Below, piece by piece: positions 5,249 through 6,407 of a stretch of 6,407 nt of DNA (positions are counted from its first letter, which is position 1; each line of letters begins with the position of its first letter). The translations under genes were made by a program, and so were the position numbers. The notes below the pieces were generated by a model, which ran no database searches, had not been told where the DNA came from, and was given only the letters and a program-made list of their open reading frames with translations. Source of the DNA: Actinomycetes bacterium (GTDB lineage: Bacteria > Actinomycetota > Actinomycetes > Actinomycetales > Cellulomonadaceae); contig JAEXEM010000229.1 of the NCBI GenBank assembly GCA_023401045.1, forward strand, positions 1 through 6,407. The letters are read 5' to 3'.

Positions 5249-5297
5249 GTGCGTGCGAGAGTGACGGTCCCCCGCCCCGCGCACCACCAGGACACCC

Positions 5298-6407
5298 GTG
5301 CCCGCCACCCCCTCCTACGCCGCCACGCGACGCGCCGCCCGCACCGGGTACGTCGTCCAGGCGGTGGTGAACAACCTCGCGCCGCTGCTGTTCGTCGTGT
5401 TCCACACCCGGCTCGACGTGCCGGTCGCCCAGCTCGGTGCCCTCGCCGGGCTCAACTTCGCCGTCCAGCTGCTCACCGACCTCGCCGCGGTGCGGGTGGT
5501 CGACCGCGTCGGCTACCGGCGCCCGCTCGTCCTCGCTCACGTGCTCGCGGCACTCGGGCTCGTGCTGCTCGCCGTGCTCCCGCTCGTCATGGCGTCCCCG
5601 TTCCTCGGGCTGTGCCTCGCGGTCGTCGTCTACGGGGTCGGCGGCGGGCTGCTCGAGGTGCTCGTCTCCCCCGTCGTCGAGCACCTGCCGCAGCCGGAGG
5701 AGGGCAAGGCGGCGGGCATGGCCCTCGCGCACTCGTTCTACTGCTGGGGCCAGCTCGCGGTGGTCGTCGTCACGACCGCGCTGCTCGCCGTGCTCGGGGC
5801 GGGCCTGTGGCCGGTCCTGCCGCTGCTGTGGGCGGTCGTCCCGGTCGTCAACCTCGTCGCGCTGCTGCGGGTGCCGATGCCCGCGACGGTCCCCGACGAG
5901 CACCGCACGTCGCTGCGCTCCTTGTTCGGGACGCCGCTCTTCCTCGCCGCGCTCGTCCTCATGACGACCGGCGGCGCGGCCGAGCTGACGATGGCGCAGT
6001 GGTCGTCCTTCTTCGCCGAGCAGGGCACCGGGGTCACCAAGGAGGTCGGGGACCTCGTCGGCCCGGGGCTCTTCGCGCTGCTCATGGGGCTCGGGCGCGT
6101 CGCCTACGGGCTGTGGGGGCAGGGCGTGCCGCTGCGGCCCCTGCTCGCCGTGTCCGGTGTCGCCGCGGCCGTCTGCTACGTCGTCGCGACGACGGCGTCC
6201 GAGCCGTCGGTCAGCCTGGCGGCGTGCGCGCTCTGCGGGCTGGCGGTGAGCCTGCTGTGGCCGGGCACGTTCTCCCTCACCTCGGCGCGCTTCCCGCTCG
6301 GCGGTGCCGCGATGTTCGCGGTGCTCGCGCTCGCCGGCGACCTCGGCGCGGCGGTCGGGCCGGTCGGCACGGGCCTGCTGGCCGACCTCACGGGCGGGGC
6401 GCTCGCC
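5298..6407 (+). CDS. Major facilitator superfamily transporter (5' portion, cut by window edge)
   Basis: An inner-membrane transporter, with 370 residues visible and no stop before the edge. Since MFS proteins usually have about 390-420 residues, perhaps only the last part is missing. About ten hydrophobic helices can be picked out, with the first near 17-36 and the next near 44-62. The loop D69-R-V-G-Y-R-R75 after helix 2 is the MFS motif A form. A Gly-rich helix (112-118) followed by E120 and P125, then H145-S-F-Y-C-W-G, recalls the sugar (FucP-like) MFS branch, but the substrate is not determinable. GTG 5298 is chosen for a weak AGGA (5289-5292) 5 nt upstream and because it gives a short cytoplasmic N-terminus; no better start lies downstream before helix 1. 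It is 89 bp after the DUF2071 gene on the same strand. Only about 5 codons end in A or T, typical of the host. Confidence 0.88.
   Translation, partial: MPATPSYAATRRAARTGYVVQAVVNNLAPLLFVVFHTRLDVPVAQLGALAGLNFAVQLLTDLAAVRVVDRVGYRRPLVLAHVLAALGLVLLAVLPLVMASPFLGLCLAVVVYGVGGGLLEVLVSPVVEHLPQPEEGKAAGMALAHSFYCWGQLAVVVVTTALLAVLGAGLWPVLPLLWAVVPVVNLVALLRVPMPATVPDEHRTSLRSLFGTPLFLAALVLMTTGGAAELTMAQWSSFFAEQGTGVTKEVGDLVGPGLFALLMGLGRVAYGLWGQGVPLRPLLAVSGVAAAVCYVVATTASEPSVSLAACALCGLAVSLLWPGTFSLTSARFPLGGAAMFAVLALAGDLGAAVGPVGTGLLADLTGGALA

Noticed and set aside
1..6407. CRISPR arrays, riboswitches, rRNA genes and a replication origin
   Set aside because: No regularly spaced repeats, conserved riboswitch cores, rRNA signatures or DnaA-box clusters were seen.

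Overview
The window looks like chromosomal DNA from a very GC-rich actinobacterium. The coding regions end almost every codon in G or C (by eye only about 5 of 370 codons in the transporter end in A or T). Two genes carry leaderless-type TAnnnT promoter/start arrangements, and the arginyl-tRNA synthetase has the 'HIGG' signature usual in actinobacteria. A Cellulomonas-like member of the Micrococcales is my guess; no rRNA or other species marker is present.

Layout. (1) 29-1711, minus strand: argS, arginyl-tRNA synthetase. (2) 1712-1925: divergent intergenic region with two related palindromes. (3) 1926-2579, plus strand: a GntR/FadR-type (FCD domain) regulator. (4) 2635-2710: an intact tRNA-Arg(CCG) with encoded CCA, its own extended -10 promoter and a perfect long terminator hairpin. 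(5) About 2760-4303: a small, less GC-biased accessory segment. It holds a promoter, a frameshifted gene for a small secreted Cys-containing hydrophobic peptide, and a gene for a small multi-pass membrane protein. (6) 4304-4408: a second copy of the last two thirds of the tRNA plus its terminator (105 bp, 2 mismatches), lacking the 5' part of the tRNA. (7) 4468-5208: a DUF2071/YqjF-like protein. (8) 5298 to the right edge: an MFS transporter, cut by the window.

Interpretation. The intact tRNA followed by cargo and then a truncated tRNA 3' copy is the arrangement left by a tRNA-targeting integrative element. The element provided a fresh 3' end for tRNA-Arg, and the displaced chromosomal 3' end now lies about 1.65 kb downstream. 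No integrase, excisionase or replication gene is visible between the repeats, so this is a remnant, an internally deleted island or an element mobilised in trans. Its cargo is the most unusual part: a signal-peptide-bearing peptide with a hydrophobic Ala/Gly/Cys-rich C-terminus, followed 49 bp later by a small membrane protein. This resembles a peptide toxin (bacteriocin) with its immunity protein, but the resemblance is architectural only and the peptide gene is broken by a -1 frameshift or a sequencing error. The flanking genes (argS, regulator, DUF2071, MFS) look like ordinary host genes and have no evident functional link to the cargo.
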